Assembly (NCBI RefSeq): GCF_012489685.1
Contig: NC_080045.1
Span: 64,502,722-64,566,721, forward strand
Direction: 5' to 3'
From: Lotus japonicus
Taxonomy: Eukaryota; Streptophyta; Magnoliopsida; Fabales; Fabaceae
DNA length: 64,000 bases
Within the stretch, counting starts at the first letter, position 1; each line of letters starts with the position of its first letter. Below are positions 23,530-34,472 of the stretch, one piece after another. A program made the position numbers and the translations under genes. The notes under the pieces were generated by a model. It was not told the DNA's origin and made no database searches. It saw only the letters and a list, made by a program, of their open reading frames with translations.

Positions 23530-23834
23530 ATCAACCGCTAATGCCTGAGCAACAGGAAAATGGGATCATGCCACCAAACATTGGCACAGGCAGGGTATAC
23601 ATCGGCCAAGGAAGCTAAAACATGAGCCGGGTAGTTAGCTTTCCTTTATACATGAGAAATTGCAAAAGAAGAAAAAGACTCTACCAATTGATAACAATCA
23701 TGGAGAATAGGAACAAGGTCTGGTCTAGTCGATCTCTTCGCCATTGCATGTACCACTATAAATGAATCAGTCTCAAAAACAACTTCATCCATGCCCATCT
23801 CAAGTACCAATGCTAGAGCCCATCTCAATGTCAT
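23530..23834 (-). mobile_element. LINE RNase H-domain fragment
   Basis: Minus-strand frame with EMGMDEVVFETDSFIVVHAM, which holds the Glu-Thr-Asp-Ser active-site strand of plant LINE-type RNase H (RVT_3). A one-base shift later it continues as NYPAHVLASLADVYPACANVWW, the family's C-terminal tail. It is truncated and frameshifted, with no reverse transcriptase beside it in the same orientation. Confidence 0.75.
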
Positions 23835-24119
23835 TTTAAAAATTAAATATCAATATTACTAGCTCAAATATTAATCACTAATCGTAAATTTTAGGGGAAA
23901 ATTAAAATAATTTGACTTTTACAATAATAAAAATATTAATCGACTACTAATAACAATATAAATCAATTAAAAAAAATACAAATCAATAAAATATTCATTA
24001 AATATTTTTAGAGAAAAATAATTGCTTCAAAAAAAATTGTCGAAGTAATATATTCTTCTTCTCCTTCTCCGTAGCATCAAAATTTAGTATTTAAATTTAA
24101 AAAATAAAACAAATTCTTT

Positions 24120-24935
24120 TAAGGTCATGGAACTTTACATGGACTAGGCAACTTCGTGACCAAGAACTAGAATGGGTCCTCGGCCTCAACAATAAATTGC
24201 AATCAATTAATCTGCGGATAGGAACCCCGGATAAATGGTCATGGTCTATGGAGCCAGAGGGGAAGTATACAGTCAAGTCTGCTTACTCCTGGCAGAATGA
24301 TTACGGACTAGCTGAATCAGTTCCAGAATTCGAATGGCTATGGAAAATCCATGCTCCATCGAATGTCAAAGTTTTTATTTGGAGGGTGTTTTGGAACCGC
24401 ATTCAGACTAAAGATAATCTCTTGAAGAGGGGAATAATTCATAGCTCAAGTGATTCTAAATGTCCATTTTGCAATGTGCTTGAGGAATCAACTAGCCACC
24501 TTCTCTTCAGCTGATCTTTCTCATATAAGGTATGGCAACTATGTTATAGATGGTTAGGATTTTAAGTGACTCTCCCTTACTGTAGCATAGCAGAAGCCAT
24601 TTTTTGCAGCATCCGATGGAAATTGTTAATAGAGGTAAGAAGTTGGGTTTGTGGGCTGTATGGGGATCTATGGTTTGGACTCTTTGGCTGCATAGGAATT
24701 CAATAATTTTTCGGAATGAATCCCCTGACCCTGATAAGCTGTTGGATATTATACAGATGAGATCTTGGAATTGGCTCTCCGCAAAACAGAAAGAGTTTAG
24801 AGCCTCCCTCTTTGAATGGCTATCCAATCCATTGCTTTGTTTGCCTAGTTCGTAACATACCAGTTAGCTGGTATATGGGTTAGGCACCCCTTGTGCTTTA
24901 TCAATATACTTCTCGCTTATAATCAACAAAAAAAA
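24120..24935 (+). mobile_element. LINE 3' fragment (zf-RVT region and poly(A) tail)
   Basis: Plus-strand frame 24197-24514 encodes GTPDKWSWSMEPEGKYTVKS, then APSNVKVFIWRV and KCPFCNVLEESTSHLLF, the zinc-binding zf-RVT segment that follows reverse transcriptase in plant LINEs. After a stop and shift, LWAVWGSMVWTLWLHRNSIIF continues the family pattern. The copy ends with a typical 3' untranslated region and a run of A at about 24930. It is 5' truncated and opposite in orientation to the RNase H fragment just upstream, so they are separate insertions. Confidence 0.85.
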
Positions 24936-25017
24936 AATATTTTAAATTCAATTCATATTATTTATCCATTTTTTACAAATTAAATTTTGATATTGGAACA
25001 TGAATATTTATGTGTGC

Positions 25018-25074
25018 AAGTTGGAACATGAAACCTATTTTCATTTAAAGGGTAAGAAAAAACAAAATCTTATG
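25018..25074. repeat. Short dispersed repeat, copy B
   Basis: Nearly identical to 20457-20525 in the SLX9-like intron (AGTTGGAACATGAAAC ... AAAACAAAATCTTATG). Confidence 0.7.
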
Positions 25075-25691
25075 TGAGCAGTTTGTCTATAATTTATTGT
25101 ATGTGTACTGTGTATGAAAAGTCCAATATTTATATGAATCTTGTCGGTACCTCAGTAATAGTAAGATTGGGCTACAAGTACAGTGCTTTATCATCTATAT
25201 AATGTGTTCGCATTCTTTTATTATATATCTATTATCTACAATATACAAATAACAAAGTCTGATGTTGAATTTTCGGCAGAAACTTTAACTAATTTGTTGC
25301 GCAGAAGGAAGTAGCTTCACTTGGTGCCATATAAATGTTATGTCACCTTTAATAATAAAATTCTCTTTCAAAAAAAAAAACCTTTAATAATAAAATTGAA
25401 ATTAAACATAAATAAAAATATATAAACATAGCCTAAATAATTCTCAAATTTAAACCTAATAGCCCCACCCTCCTTTCTTTTTCATCTTCATCCCCAACAT
25501 CCACCCTCTCTCCCAACTGAAGTTCTTAAACAAATAAACAATGATAAAATAAAAAATGCATAAGTTGACAAATTGATCTAACATGAAAAGAAATGAATAT
25601 ATACTATAATTTTTAAATTTAATTCATCACTTTTTATTTAACTAAATCATGACATACAATTTATTTAAAATAAAATACAAATGATTTGTAA

Positions 25692-26078
25692 TTACCATCT
25701 ATAGCATTCTAAATCATGGTTCGGAGCTACGTAACATGGTCCTTTTTCTAGTATGATCCATGCACACAATGCACAATATTTTTCATCTCTATCTTGTATG
25801 TATATATCAAACCTTTTAGTGACATTTTTCCATTGAAATGTACCATAGTATAGTGTTGAGCCCCAAAAGCTTGATCTAAAACTCCATTCATAAAAGGCAC
25901 CAGGACGGAGAACATGTATTCCAAGATCATCATCCTTAGACTTGATATGAATGGTAAGGTCAACATTACTACTTAAAGAATTTCTTACGTTCACACGTGT
26001 TTTCACAAGAATATCATTGTGGGCCGATGACAATAAACACATGCAAAGTAAAAGAAAAATTCTTGCAAATTGATCCAT
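25692..26078 (-). CDS. S-protein homologue, copy 2
   Basis: Single exon, 128 residues from the ATG at 26078. Twelve further upstream codons stay open, but the paralogues all begin at this Met. The signal peptide is MDQFARIFLLLCMCLLSSA; the core is VDLTIHIKSKDDDLG, AFYEWSF, LYYGTFQWKNVTKRFDIY. The sequon is NVT. Cysteines sit only in the signal peptide and the C-terminal tail (C..C, GPC, ECYRW). Like copy 1 it lacks the two usual central cysteines. The 3' flank (CATGACATACAATTTATTT) and upstream flank are shared with copies 1, 3 and 4, which marks a segmental duplication of about 2.7-3.0 kb units. No inactivating change seen. Confidence 0.92.
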   Translation of the reverse strand: MDQFARIFLLLCMCLLSSAHNDILVKTRVNVRNSLSSNVDLTIHIKSKDDDLGIHVLRPGAFYEWSFRSSFWGSTLYYGTFQWKNVTKRFDIYIQDRDEKYCALCAWIILEKGPCYVAPNHDLECYRW

Positions 26079-26118
26079 TTCACTTTTGTAGAGTGCTTGT
26101 GAGCCAGGTTTCATTGTA

Positions 26119-26128
26119 ATATATATAC
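26119..26128 (-). promoter_or_regulatory. TATA box of SPH copy 2
   Basis: ATATATATTAC on the minus strand, about 45-50 bases before the ATG, the same place as in the other copies but with a slightly altered 3' side. Confidence 0.5.
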
Positions 26129-26209
26129 CACAGCCTCAACCATTGATTTAAATTTTACATTAATGACAATACTTAACAATTATTAATGATTATCATGTTA
26201 TTATTATTT

Positions 26210-27010
26210 TTACAGGAAGGAGATCATCGTGTGATTTATTTATTTTCATCACAAGAGGATGATGATCATGTTTTTTTGAAAGATGATGATCATGTTATTA
26301 GTTGTAAAAGTTGTCATATAAATATATAATTAAAACAAAATATAAAAATAGTTAAAATGTTAACTATTATCAACTTGAAGGAAAACAAATATACAACTGG
26401 CCTAAATTTTAGACAATGCTTATTATTTATTAATAATAAAATTTTACATAAACATAAATAAAACATTTATAGGTTTTCTTATTATATATAGACCAAAACT
26501 TCAACTATTGACTTAAATTTTACACTAATGGCAATACTTAATTAATCATTAAAGATTAATTTTTATGCACTGACAGTGTAAATAAGTTTTACACAATCAT
26601 TCAATCACAACCCTCTATTTTGCTAGCTCATAATTAATTTTGGATTTAATAATATTCAAAATAGGAAATGGAAGGTTGTGATTGTGTAAGACTTTTTATA
26701 CTGTAAGTGCATACAAATTAATCTCTAATCGTTATTAATGATCATCATATTATTTTTTTTATAGGAGGGAGATCATCATGTTATTTATTTATTTATTTTT
26801 GTCACAAAAGGAAGATCATCATATTTTTTTTAAAGATGATGATCATGTTATTAGTGGTAAAAGTTTTCATATAAATATATAATTAAATATTAAATATAAA
26901 TAGGTAAAATGTTAACTATTATCAACTTGAAGAAAAAGAAAATACAACTAGCCTGAATTTTACACAATGCTTATTATTTATTATTAATGATTAAATTTTA
27001 CATAAACATA

Positions 27011-27051
<41 letters not shown>

Positions 27052-27350
27052 TCCTTGTTATATATAGAGCAAAACCTCAATCATTGACTTAAATTTTACT
27101 TCAGTGACAATAAATAATAGTTATTAATGATCCATATTAATCTTTCAAAAAAAATTAATGATCCATATTATTAATTTTTTACAGGAGGGAGATGATCATG
27201 TTATTTGTTTATTTATTTTTGTCACAAGAGGATATCATCCTATTATTTTTTTGAAAGATAATGATCATGTTATTAGTTGTAAAAGTTGTTATATGAATAT
27301 ATAATTAAATATTAAATATTAAATATTAAATATTAAATAGTTAAAATCCA
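26210..27350. repeat. Repeated SPH upstream module (three tandem variants)
   Basis: A module with GGGAGATCATCATGTTATTT, then TTTTTGTCACAAGAGGA, GATGATCATGTTATTAGTTG and ATATAAATATATAATTAAA occurs near 26216, 26763 and 27182, and once more near 28917 upstream of copy 3. The modules are AT-rich and carry no frame. They show that the spacer itself has amplified. An (AT)n microsatellite lies at 27008-27050. Confidence 0.7.
26552..26737. mobile_element. MITE with about 50-bp imperfect TIRs
   Basis: The left end AGATTAATTTTTATGCACTG and the right end read on the other strand, AGATTAATTTGTATGCACTT, continue as inverted repeats through ACAGTGTAAA / ACAGTATAAA and TTACACAATCA. About 185 bases long, non-coding, inserted in the SPH spacer. 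Confidence 0.75.
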
Positions 27351-27359
27351 TAATATAAT

Positions 27360-28387
27360 TTTTTTTTGAAAACAAAAATATTATTAGAAATAAAAGGTTC
27401 CTGAGAACAAGCCTCTCATGAGTAGCGATAAGACAAACCCTAAACCAAATGACCCCTATTTTGCAGGGTCCCCAACATATTTAAGCCTAGAATTAAAATT
27501 AAAACATAAATGGAAATAAATAAACATAGGCCTCTACATAGCATGATGAAAGCCACAATTGATTCATAAGTTGAACTTACAGTGAACTTGCCATCACCTC
27601 CTTTTACCCACATCCAAGCATCCTTCCTTCCCTTAATTGGGGATAAAGAAGATATCAGACGAGATAAAGAGTTAAACTACCGTAGAGACTCTCCATCTAG
27701 TCTTGATTTCTATTTGAAACCCCATACCAATTTACAGTATTAAATATTCATGAAGAATAAAATAATTGTGACCACGACTAAAGTCGCTATATGGTTACAT
27801 GGAGAAAGGTAGTGGTGATAAAGACAGCAAAATACTGGATTTTTTTCCAAATCAATAGATATGCGTGGACATATTAGAGCGATTTGTATGCACTTTTATT
27901 CTGTCAACAATATAGTTATCACAATATCGTCATTGAGAGTGATTCCTCTCTAGCATATATGGTGATTTTGGTCCTATAATTAGGTCATTTCGTTAGATGA
28001 ACATCATATGTCTTTCACTAATCAATGTGAATGTCTACATGGGTGCCTCATAAATGCCATGTCACCTTTAAAAATAAAATAAAAATAAAAAACAAATAAA
28101 AATAAATTAATATAGCCCTAAATAATTCTCAAATCTGAACCTAACAGCCCCACCCTCTTTTTTTTCATCTCCATCCCCAACATTGTATCCTTTTTAACCA
28201 CATTCACGCTTTCTCCCAAATGGATTTCTTAAACAAATAAACAACGAAAAAGTAAAAAAAATATCGAAAAGCTAACATGAAAAGAAATGAAAGATATACA
28301 ATAATTTTTTAAATTTATTCATCACTTTTTATTTAGCTAAAATCATGACGTACAATTTTTTTAAAATAAAATACAAATGGTTTCTAA
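27360..28387. other. SPH 3' flank and spacer
   Basis: No gene. From about 28066 it repeats the downstream flank of copy 2 (words CTAAATAATTCTCAAAT, AGCCCCACCCTC, TCATCCCCAACAT at 25430-25500 and 28110-28180), offset by about 2.69 kb. Confidence 0.6.
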
Positions 28388-28780
28388 TTACCATGTGTAG
28401 CATTGTAGATCATACGACGGCCGCTGGTCTATGTAACATGGTCCATTATCTCGTATAACCCAAGCACAATATTGACAACGTGGTTCATCCCTCTCTTGTA
28501 CAAATATGTCAAAATTTTTAGTGATATTTTTCCATTGAAACGTACCGTGGTATAGTGTTGTGCCCCAAAAGTTGGTTTTAAAAGTCCATAAAAAAGAGGC
28601 ACCATGATGGAGAACATGTTGTCCAAGATCATCATCCCTAGATTTAATGTGAATGGTAAGATCAACATTATTACTTAGATAATTTCTCAGTACCACAGTT
28701 GTTTTCATGAGAATATCATCGCGGGCTGAAGACAACAAACACATGCAAAGTAAAAGAAAAAATCTTGTAAATAGATCCAT
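28388..28780 (-). CDS. S-protein homologue, copy 3
   Basis: Single exon, 130 residues. Signal peptide MDLFTRFFLLLCMCLLSSAR, then VDLTIHIKSRDDDLG, the WTFKTNFWGTTLYHGTFQW segment, sequon NIT and FDIFVQERDE. The C-terminal cysteines are at RCQYCAW, GPC and LQCYTW; the two central family cysteines are again missing. It is closest to copy 1 in the signal peptide and SRDDDLGQH region. Its start lies 2.70 kb from that of copy 2, matching the repeat period of the flanks. The frame is intact and a TATA box sits at the same distance as in copy 1. Function unknown; secretion is inferred from the signal peptide. Confidence 0.92.
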   Translation of the reverse strand: MDLFTRFFLLLCMCLLSSARDDILMKTTVVLRNYLSNNVDLTIHIKSRDDDLGQHVLHHGASFLWTFKTNFWGTTLYHGTFQWKNITKNFDIFVQERDEPRCQYCAWVIRDNGPCYIDQRPSYDLQCYTW

Positions 28781-28818
28781 TTCACTTTTGTGGTTAATTT
28801 CTGAGCTATGTTTCCTCG

Positions 28819-28828
28819 TTATATATAG
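28819..28828 (-). promoter_or_regulatory. TATA box of SPH copy 3
   Basis: TATATATAAC on the minus strand, first T about 47 bases before the ATG, identical in spacing to copy 1. Confidence 0.6.
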
Positions 28829-28829
28829 A

Positions 28830-30400
28830 TCACAACCTCAACCATTGACTTGAATTTTACGTCAATGACAAAACTTAATAGTTATCAATATTCATCCTAT
28901 TTTTATTTTTTCATAAAAAGGGAGATCTTCATGGCATTAATGACCATCATCTTTTCTTTTTGTCACAAGTGGACAATCATCATATTTTTTATTGAAAGAG
29001 GATGATCATGTTATTAGTTGTAAAATTTTTCATATAAATATTAAATATAAAAAACAGTTAAAATGTTAACTATTATCAACTTAAAGAATATCGACTTAAC
29101 TTTTATACTGATATCAGAAAAATAATAATTAAATATTAATGATCTTTTATAGTATTCATTTCATCAATTAATATTTACACAATTTTCCGATTTATCATAT
29201 TCATAATTAAATATTAATATTATTCAGATATTATTCATCATTCATAATTTGAGGGAAAAAATAAAAAAGAATTATAAAAATTAAATTTGAAGTTTGACCT
29301 ATACATGCATAAAAAATACATTCAAATTAATAAAAATAATTATTGAATATTAATGAAATTTAAAAAATTCATTTTATTAATTAATAATTGTAAAAATTTA
29401 CAATTTATCATATTAACAATTAAATATTGACATTACTAGCTGAAATATTAATCATTGATCGTAAATTTAGGGGAAAAATTAAAATGATTTGACTTTTACA
29501 ATAATAATAATATTAATCAGGTATTAAGAAATAACAATTATTAAATTAATAAAAATATTCATTAAATATTTTTAATGGCATTAATATATTCTTCGTCCCC
29601 TTTACCGTAGTACCAAAAAAATTAAAAAATAGTATTTAAAATAAATAATAAAATAAAATCTTTTAAAATTTATTTTAAATTAAATTAATATTATTTAACT
29701 TTTTAGTAATTTTGATATCCTTATGTTTCAATCCTTTTTTAGTCTTTTTTATCGTACTTTCTTTTTCATTTTCTATTATTACATAGGTGATACCATTAAA
29801 TATTATATTTATCTATTTCGTTTTAAATTAATAATATAAATTTTATCCTAAACGATTATTATAAAATTATATTTGAATCATTTAAACAAATAGTTCTCTT
29901 GTTATTATATTTTATTTTAATTGTTTACAACATGGATTTGTCTGGTAAAGTTATTCGTCATATTATATTGAATGAAAAATCAAAGACTGTATTGTGATTA
30001 GGGTATGCCTCAGGTTTAATTTTGTCTTTTCTAAACTTGAACTCTCATACCCAAATCCAAAAGACCAAAAACCATCGAATTACGGGTCTACCTAAACCCG
30101 TTTTAGCCTCAGACTTACATCCTAACCTAACTCGATGGATAAGCTTTTTTGCAAAATAAAATTCAGCTTATATTATTCTATTGCGAAAAAAACCATTTTA
30201 TATCATTTTACAAAAAAAAGGCATATTATTGTTCAAATACTATTGAATTGAAAATAGAACAAAGCAACACTCAACCAACATACCATATTATATATTATAT
30301 AGTTATGGTTAACATTCAAGTCTTTTCATCAGTTAATTCAACAATATATGTATAAGAGTAATTATATACATATAATATATAATTTTATAAATAATTGAGT
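28830..30400. other. AT-rich DNA, no gene
   Basis: Upstream flank of SPH copy 3 with one more copy of the GATCATGTTATTAGTTG module, then very AT-rich DNA. The plus-strand frame near 30149-30355 has the composition of random AT-rich sequence and I do not call it. Confidence 0.6.
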
Positions 30401-30409
30401 CTTGGGAAT

Positions 30410-30650
30410 GTTATACTCTTTTTCCTTCTTTAGGGTTTTTCCTAAGAAGGTTTTAATGAGACACATTGTCTTAGTGTGATCTTTTTAAAGGGGTTGTCAG
30501 TTAAAACTGATTTTAGCTAGACCATCCTCATGAGGGGTTTGTCCTCTTGGGTTTCTTCATATCTTTCAATAATATATTTATCTTTTTTTTTCCAATATAT
30601 ATATATATTCGGTTCAGGTACAAATTTTACAATGCTAAACCCAATTCCAA
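30410..30650 (+). repeat. Probable retroelement 3' relic
   Basis: TTTTCCTAAGAAGGTTTTAA, AAAGGGGTTGTCAGT and CATCCTCATGAGGGG, followed by a T-rich run, resemble the 3' region of plant retroelements. The class (LTR or LINE) cannot be decided from this piece. Confidence 0.35.
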
Positions 30651-30699
30651 TCATAGCGAGTTTTAACCGTCAAATCGGGTTGGGTTCAGGCGAGTACTA

Positions 30700-31192
30700 A
30701 AAGGTCTTCATGAGTTCTCCCTTTAAAGAAACATATGATAGAATACGTTTTAACTTATAATGAGACAAAACAATGAAGATCCAGACAAAGCAAAACAGAC
30801 GGTGACAAAGCAATAAAGATCCAAACAAGGTAAAGCAGACAAGGTCAAAACAACAAAGCTTCATGACAACGAGAAGATCAACATGAAGACTAAGACAAGG
30901 AAATGGAGATCGAGATAAACAAGAAGAATGTAAAGAAGCGTCGTTGAGTTGAAGAGAAAGGTCAAGACTATAAGTCAACATAAGCACTCAAGGTCAACTC
31001 AACAAAGACCCTAATTTAGCATTGTCTATAAAATGCATGGCCCATAGTCTACAAGCATCATCTGAAGCCATCGTCTAAAGACTCCAAAACTCTGCAAGCT
31101 AAAGTCAGAGTCCAAGAAAAAAGAATTGAAGATAGTGAAGAATAATCTTGTGCATCCAGAATGTGATCCAAGTCATGCATCAACAGGAAAGC
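30700..31192. other. Repetitive non-coding DNA left of the solo LTR
   Basis: Purine-rich sequence with repeated AAAGCAA/ACAAAGC-like words, continuous with 33606-34260 on the other side of the LTR. It is the DNA into which the LTR inserted. No reliable frame. Confidence 0.5.
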
Positions 31193-31341
31193 TAAAGTGA
31201 TAAGTGCATATTTTACCTAGTTTCAATGAACAATTTAGACACTTATCTTTGTTAATCATGTAGATTTTCCATTAAAATTACTCTCCTTGGTTAGAATTTG
31301 TAATATATAATTTTAGTTGTAATATATTGAAAAAAAGAAGG

Positions 31342-31644
31342 TTTTGGCTTAGCATTGCAGCTTGTGCTAAGCCAAAACAATGCAGCGAATTTGAATTGAC
31401 AAAGAGAACGTTTTGGCTTAGCATTGCATCTTATGCTAAGCCAAAATAGGGCAGTACATTTGAATTGAAAAAGAGAAGGTTTTGGCTTAGCATTGCATCT
31501 AATGCTAAGCCAAAATAGGACAGTTCGCGCTGAAGGATTTTGAAGGCCTCTTTGGCTTAGCAAGAGTGTTGGTGCTAAGCCATAGGAGGAAAACCACTTC
31601 TGAAGAAATGCACTCTTGCTTAGCATTGTACCTGATGCTAAGCC
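31342..31644. repeat. Five hairpin-forming repeats
   Basis: Each unit has the arms TTTTGGCTTAGCAT and ATGCTAAGCCAAAA or a close variant, with a short centre: 31342-31377, 31411-31446, 31480-31515, 31551-31582 and 31618-31644. The first three are spaced 69 bases apart and share a GAATTTGAATTGA-type spacer; the last two are more diverged. A long minus-strand frame over this region exists only because the repeats happen to be open. Confidence 0.85.
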
Positions 31645-32054
31645 AAAGTAAGGCGGCCAGAATCCATTTAAAGGGATTTTCATATCTTCTTGATCATCCA
31701 ACACATTTAGAAGGGAAAATATGTCACTTTTAGAGAGAGAGAGAGAGAGAGGGAGAGAAACAAGGGAGAAAGCTTAGGAGGTTGAAGCGGAAGCTTGGGT
31801 GCTAGATTCGACGGCGAGACATCGCGGAGTCTTGGGCTCTTCTTTCTTCTTCTTCTTCATGATTTTAAATCTATCCATGAAAATGGATAACTAATCTCTC
31901 TTTGTTGGGGGTTAGATGTAGTTATTTTGATACTTATGTATTCTATGTGATTCTCTTTGATATAAATCTTGCTCTTTATCTATGATTTAGTGATTTTCTC
32001 TTGATCTTTATGCTATATCTTAGATTGATCACCTATGGTATTTTGCTTTGAAAT

Positions 32055-33090
32055 TCTGGTTCTCGCACAGGACAGATGTCGAACGCGATGTTGGGACAAT
32101 CGGTTCGACAATTGCACAACAGTACAGAAATTAAGCCACAACGTTTAATACAGTAGAAACAGCACAGTAGCAACAATAAATCACTAAAAAACACAGAGAA
32201 TTGTTAACCCAGTTTGGTGCAACATCACCTACATCTTGAGGATACCAATCCAGGAGTCAATTCACTATCTTAGTAATAGCTCTCAGGTCATACACGAAAG
32301 TCCCTCCTATACCTAAGTTACTCCCCCTTAGTATAGAGCCTCTTCAATGTCTACCACTATTACAACTAGTGAATCTAGCTTAGCCCTTCCCTCTAAGCTA
32401 CGAGGAAACTTCCCCTAACTCCTAATGATCACTGCCACAGTGACTGATCCCTTACAACAAGAGTAAAGACGATCTCAAGATCAAACACATATTTGAAGAG
32501 ATTACAACTCAACTAAACAAACCAACTCTAAGCCATATGATTATCAATGGAGGCCGCAGAGAGGTGTACAAAATAACAGAACAAGGACTCACAAAACAAA
32601 ACCCTAAAAATCCAATCCTTGGGTGCCCAACGCACACTTTGCAACTAGGGTTAAGCCTCCTTAAATAGACATTCACTTGAGGCTTGGATCTTCAATGGGC
32701 CGAACGTCATAGAGTCCACAACAGCACTTCTAGAAAGAATCTTCAAGGAATCAAATCTTACCAGAATAAAGAAACAGAACCAAGTAAAATTGAATTCAAA
32801 CTTTGAGATATACTTGGTTCACACGTTATCAATCTTGTTACTTCAGCCAAGATTAAAAACAAACATTACCTTCATAAGATAATAAAAGCATAAAACGCAC
32901 AACATAGGATAAGTCTTCTGAAACCCCATACAGTCACAAGCCCAATAAACAACTTGATTTCAGAGATTAAACCACCAACATACGTAAACACACCATGTTG
33001 CTCCAGATGTTGGAACATATGGTTGCACATCATGTTTTGAGCAAAATGCAGCCAATCAAAAGAACTACAACTTGATTCGACTTGTGAGCG
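32055..33090 (-). mobile_element. Nested retroelement fragment inside the solo LTR
   Basis: Sequence such as GAATTGTTAACCCAGTTTGG and CCCTTAGTATAGAGCC is foreign to the surrounding LTR and typical of legume LTR elements (likely read on the minus strand). It contains no coding region. I could not resolve its exact ends or a target duplication. Confidence 0.45.
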
Positions 33091-34263
33091 AAAGCTACAA
33101 CGTTTAGAGTCCGAACTAGAGTTAATCGCCTAATAATCCTAATTTCTAGACGTTGAGTTATGTTTGTTAGTCACTTAAACACCTAAACTTTATGATAAGT
33201 ATTTTTCTTAATCAGGTGAGACATCAATGTTTTGGATTAGAGAGTTATTGTTATCCACTCATGCGAGACATCGATGAAGTAGAGTTGAACTGGTGCAAAT
33301 GAATCATATTCTTAGGCTTAGTTTGTATTTGAATCACTAGAATGGAACAAGGTCAAACAATGAAATTTGATCCCAACAAATTCTCATACCCGTTGTTTCT
33401 CAATTAGTTTACTTGCTTTTAATTTATTTTTATGTTCAAACAAACAAACAATCAATCTCTTTCTGAAACCATCGTTTGAGTTTGTTAACTATTGAACGAA
33501 GTAAGTATTACACTTCCCTGTGGATACGACAAAACCATTTACTATACTACAATTGAGTCTTGAGAGATTCGAAAGTAGAGTCGTAAAAAATCTTTTATCA
33601 TAAAGCTCAATTTAACCATGCATCATCATTAAAGCATCAAGCATCTAAACTATGCCTCGAAGAACAAGGATGTTGAAGAAAAAATGAATGATGCAGAGAA
33701 ATGTCTATAAAACTATGTCAATTTAACAAGCATTATAATCTGGCATCATCTACACATTATTGGGTTGATCACCTGAAGCACACAAGACAAATTCAACATG
33801 TGCTAAGATCTGACATTGTCTCTGCAACGAACATCCTATCTCTCCAACTCAAGAAGTCAAAGCTCATAGCTTGGATTGTCCAAAGCCTCAATGTCTCACT
33901 ATTACAATGATCCATAAAGCTATCATTGGATCTCCACTCTTTTGCTAAATTTATTTATTCAAAGAGAATCAAAGTCATGAATACTCAAGCAATAAGAAGA
34001 GAAACAAGTCCCCTGAAGAAGAAACTAGATCGAGCAACTACAAGCAAGCAACCAAAGTCAAATACTATGGTTGTTCACATCACATGTTAACAAATCATAA
34101 GAACAAAGTTCTAATCTCAGGGTTTGAAGTTGAAGTACAAGTTAGAAGAACAAAGTTGTCATATCCATATAAGTTGTCACATCCACATAAATTGAAGTAC
34201 AATTTAAAAGAACAGAGTTTTCAAATGTTAATATTTTTTCTGAATGATAACGATATTATTGAA

Positions 34264-34385
34264 TTCTTTGAGGGATAGCTCAATTGGTAAGAGCTTGATG
34301 ACATATAGGTTGGGACGAGAAGGTATATGGATCAATCTTTAGAGGGTGTAATTTATCATTCCGATTTGCAAAAGAAAGTTGTTCT
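34264..34385 (+). mobile_element. tRNA-derived SINE-like sequence
   Basis: GGATAGCTCAATTGGTAAGA is a near-canonical pol III A box, and about 45 bases later TGGATCAATCT is a degraded B box. AGAGGGTGTAATTTATCA follows, the usual body of legume SINEs. The cloverleaf cannot be completed, so it is a SINE head and not a tRNA gene. Confidence 0.65.
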
Positions 34386-34444
34386 CAAGTAAGAAAGCAA
34401 AGCAAGATAATTAACAAGAGTCAGCAAACTCCCAAATGGATCTA

Positions 34445-34472
34445 CTACTAGGATGTTACCCGTGCGATGCAC
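34445..34472 (-). mobile_element. Helitron-type 3' terminus
   Basis: Read on the minus strand: CCCGTGCATCGCACGGG (a 7-bp perfect stem with a 3-base loop), then TAACATC, then CTAG and a T. A GC-rich stem-loop about 10 bases before CTRR, followed by T, is the defining 3' end of plant Helitrons. A decayed look-alike (CTCTGTGCATCGCGCGAG) occurs at about 35566-35590. Confidence 0.7.

Larger units (their letters stand above)
31198..33600 (+). mobile_element. Solo LTR (Ty3-type) with 5-bp target duplication
   Basis: The unit begins TGATAAGTGCATATTTTACC and ends ATCTTTTATCA, so it has TG...CA ends inside TGATAA/TTATCA inverted tips. TAAAG flanks it on both sides (31193-31197 and 33601-33605), a perfect 5-base target duplication. 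No gag-pol sequence occurs, so an element was reduced to one LTR by recombination. Near its right end it has CTTCCCTGTGGATACGAC, a phrase typical of plant Ty3/gypsy LTRs. It contains five hairpin-forming repeats (31342-31644) and a second, unrelated insertion at about 32055-33090. Orientation is not proven; plus is inferred from the right-end phrase. Confidence 0.85.

Noticed and set aside
31291..31704. 137-residue minus-strand frame with repeated FWLSIRCNAKPKPSL-type units
   Set aside because: It is only the translation of the hairpin array in the solo LTR; the arms are palindromic and happen to be open. No independent coding sign.
34264..34340. Possible tRNA gene
   Set aside because: A box is good but the B box is mutated, arms do not pair, and the 3' part matches legume SINE bodies.
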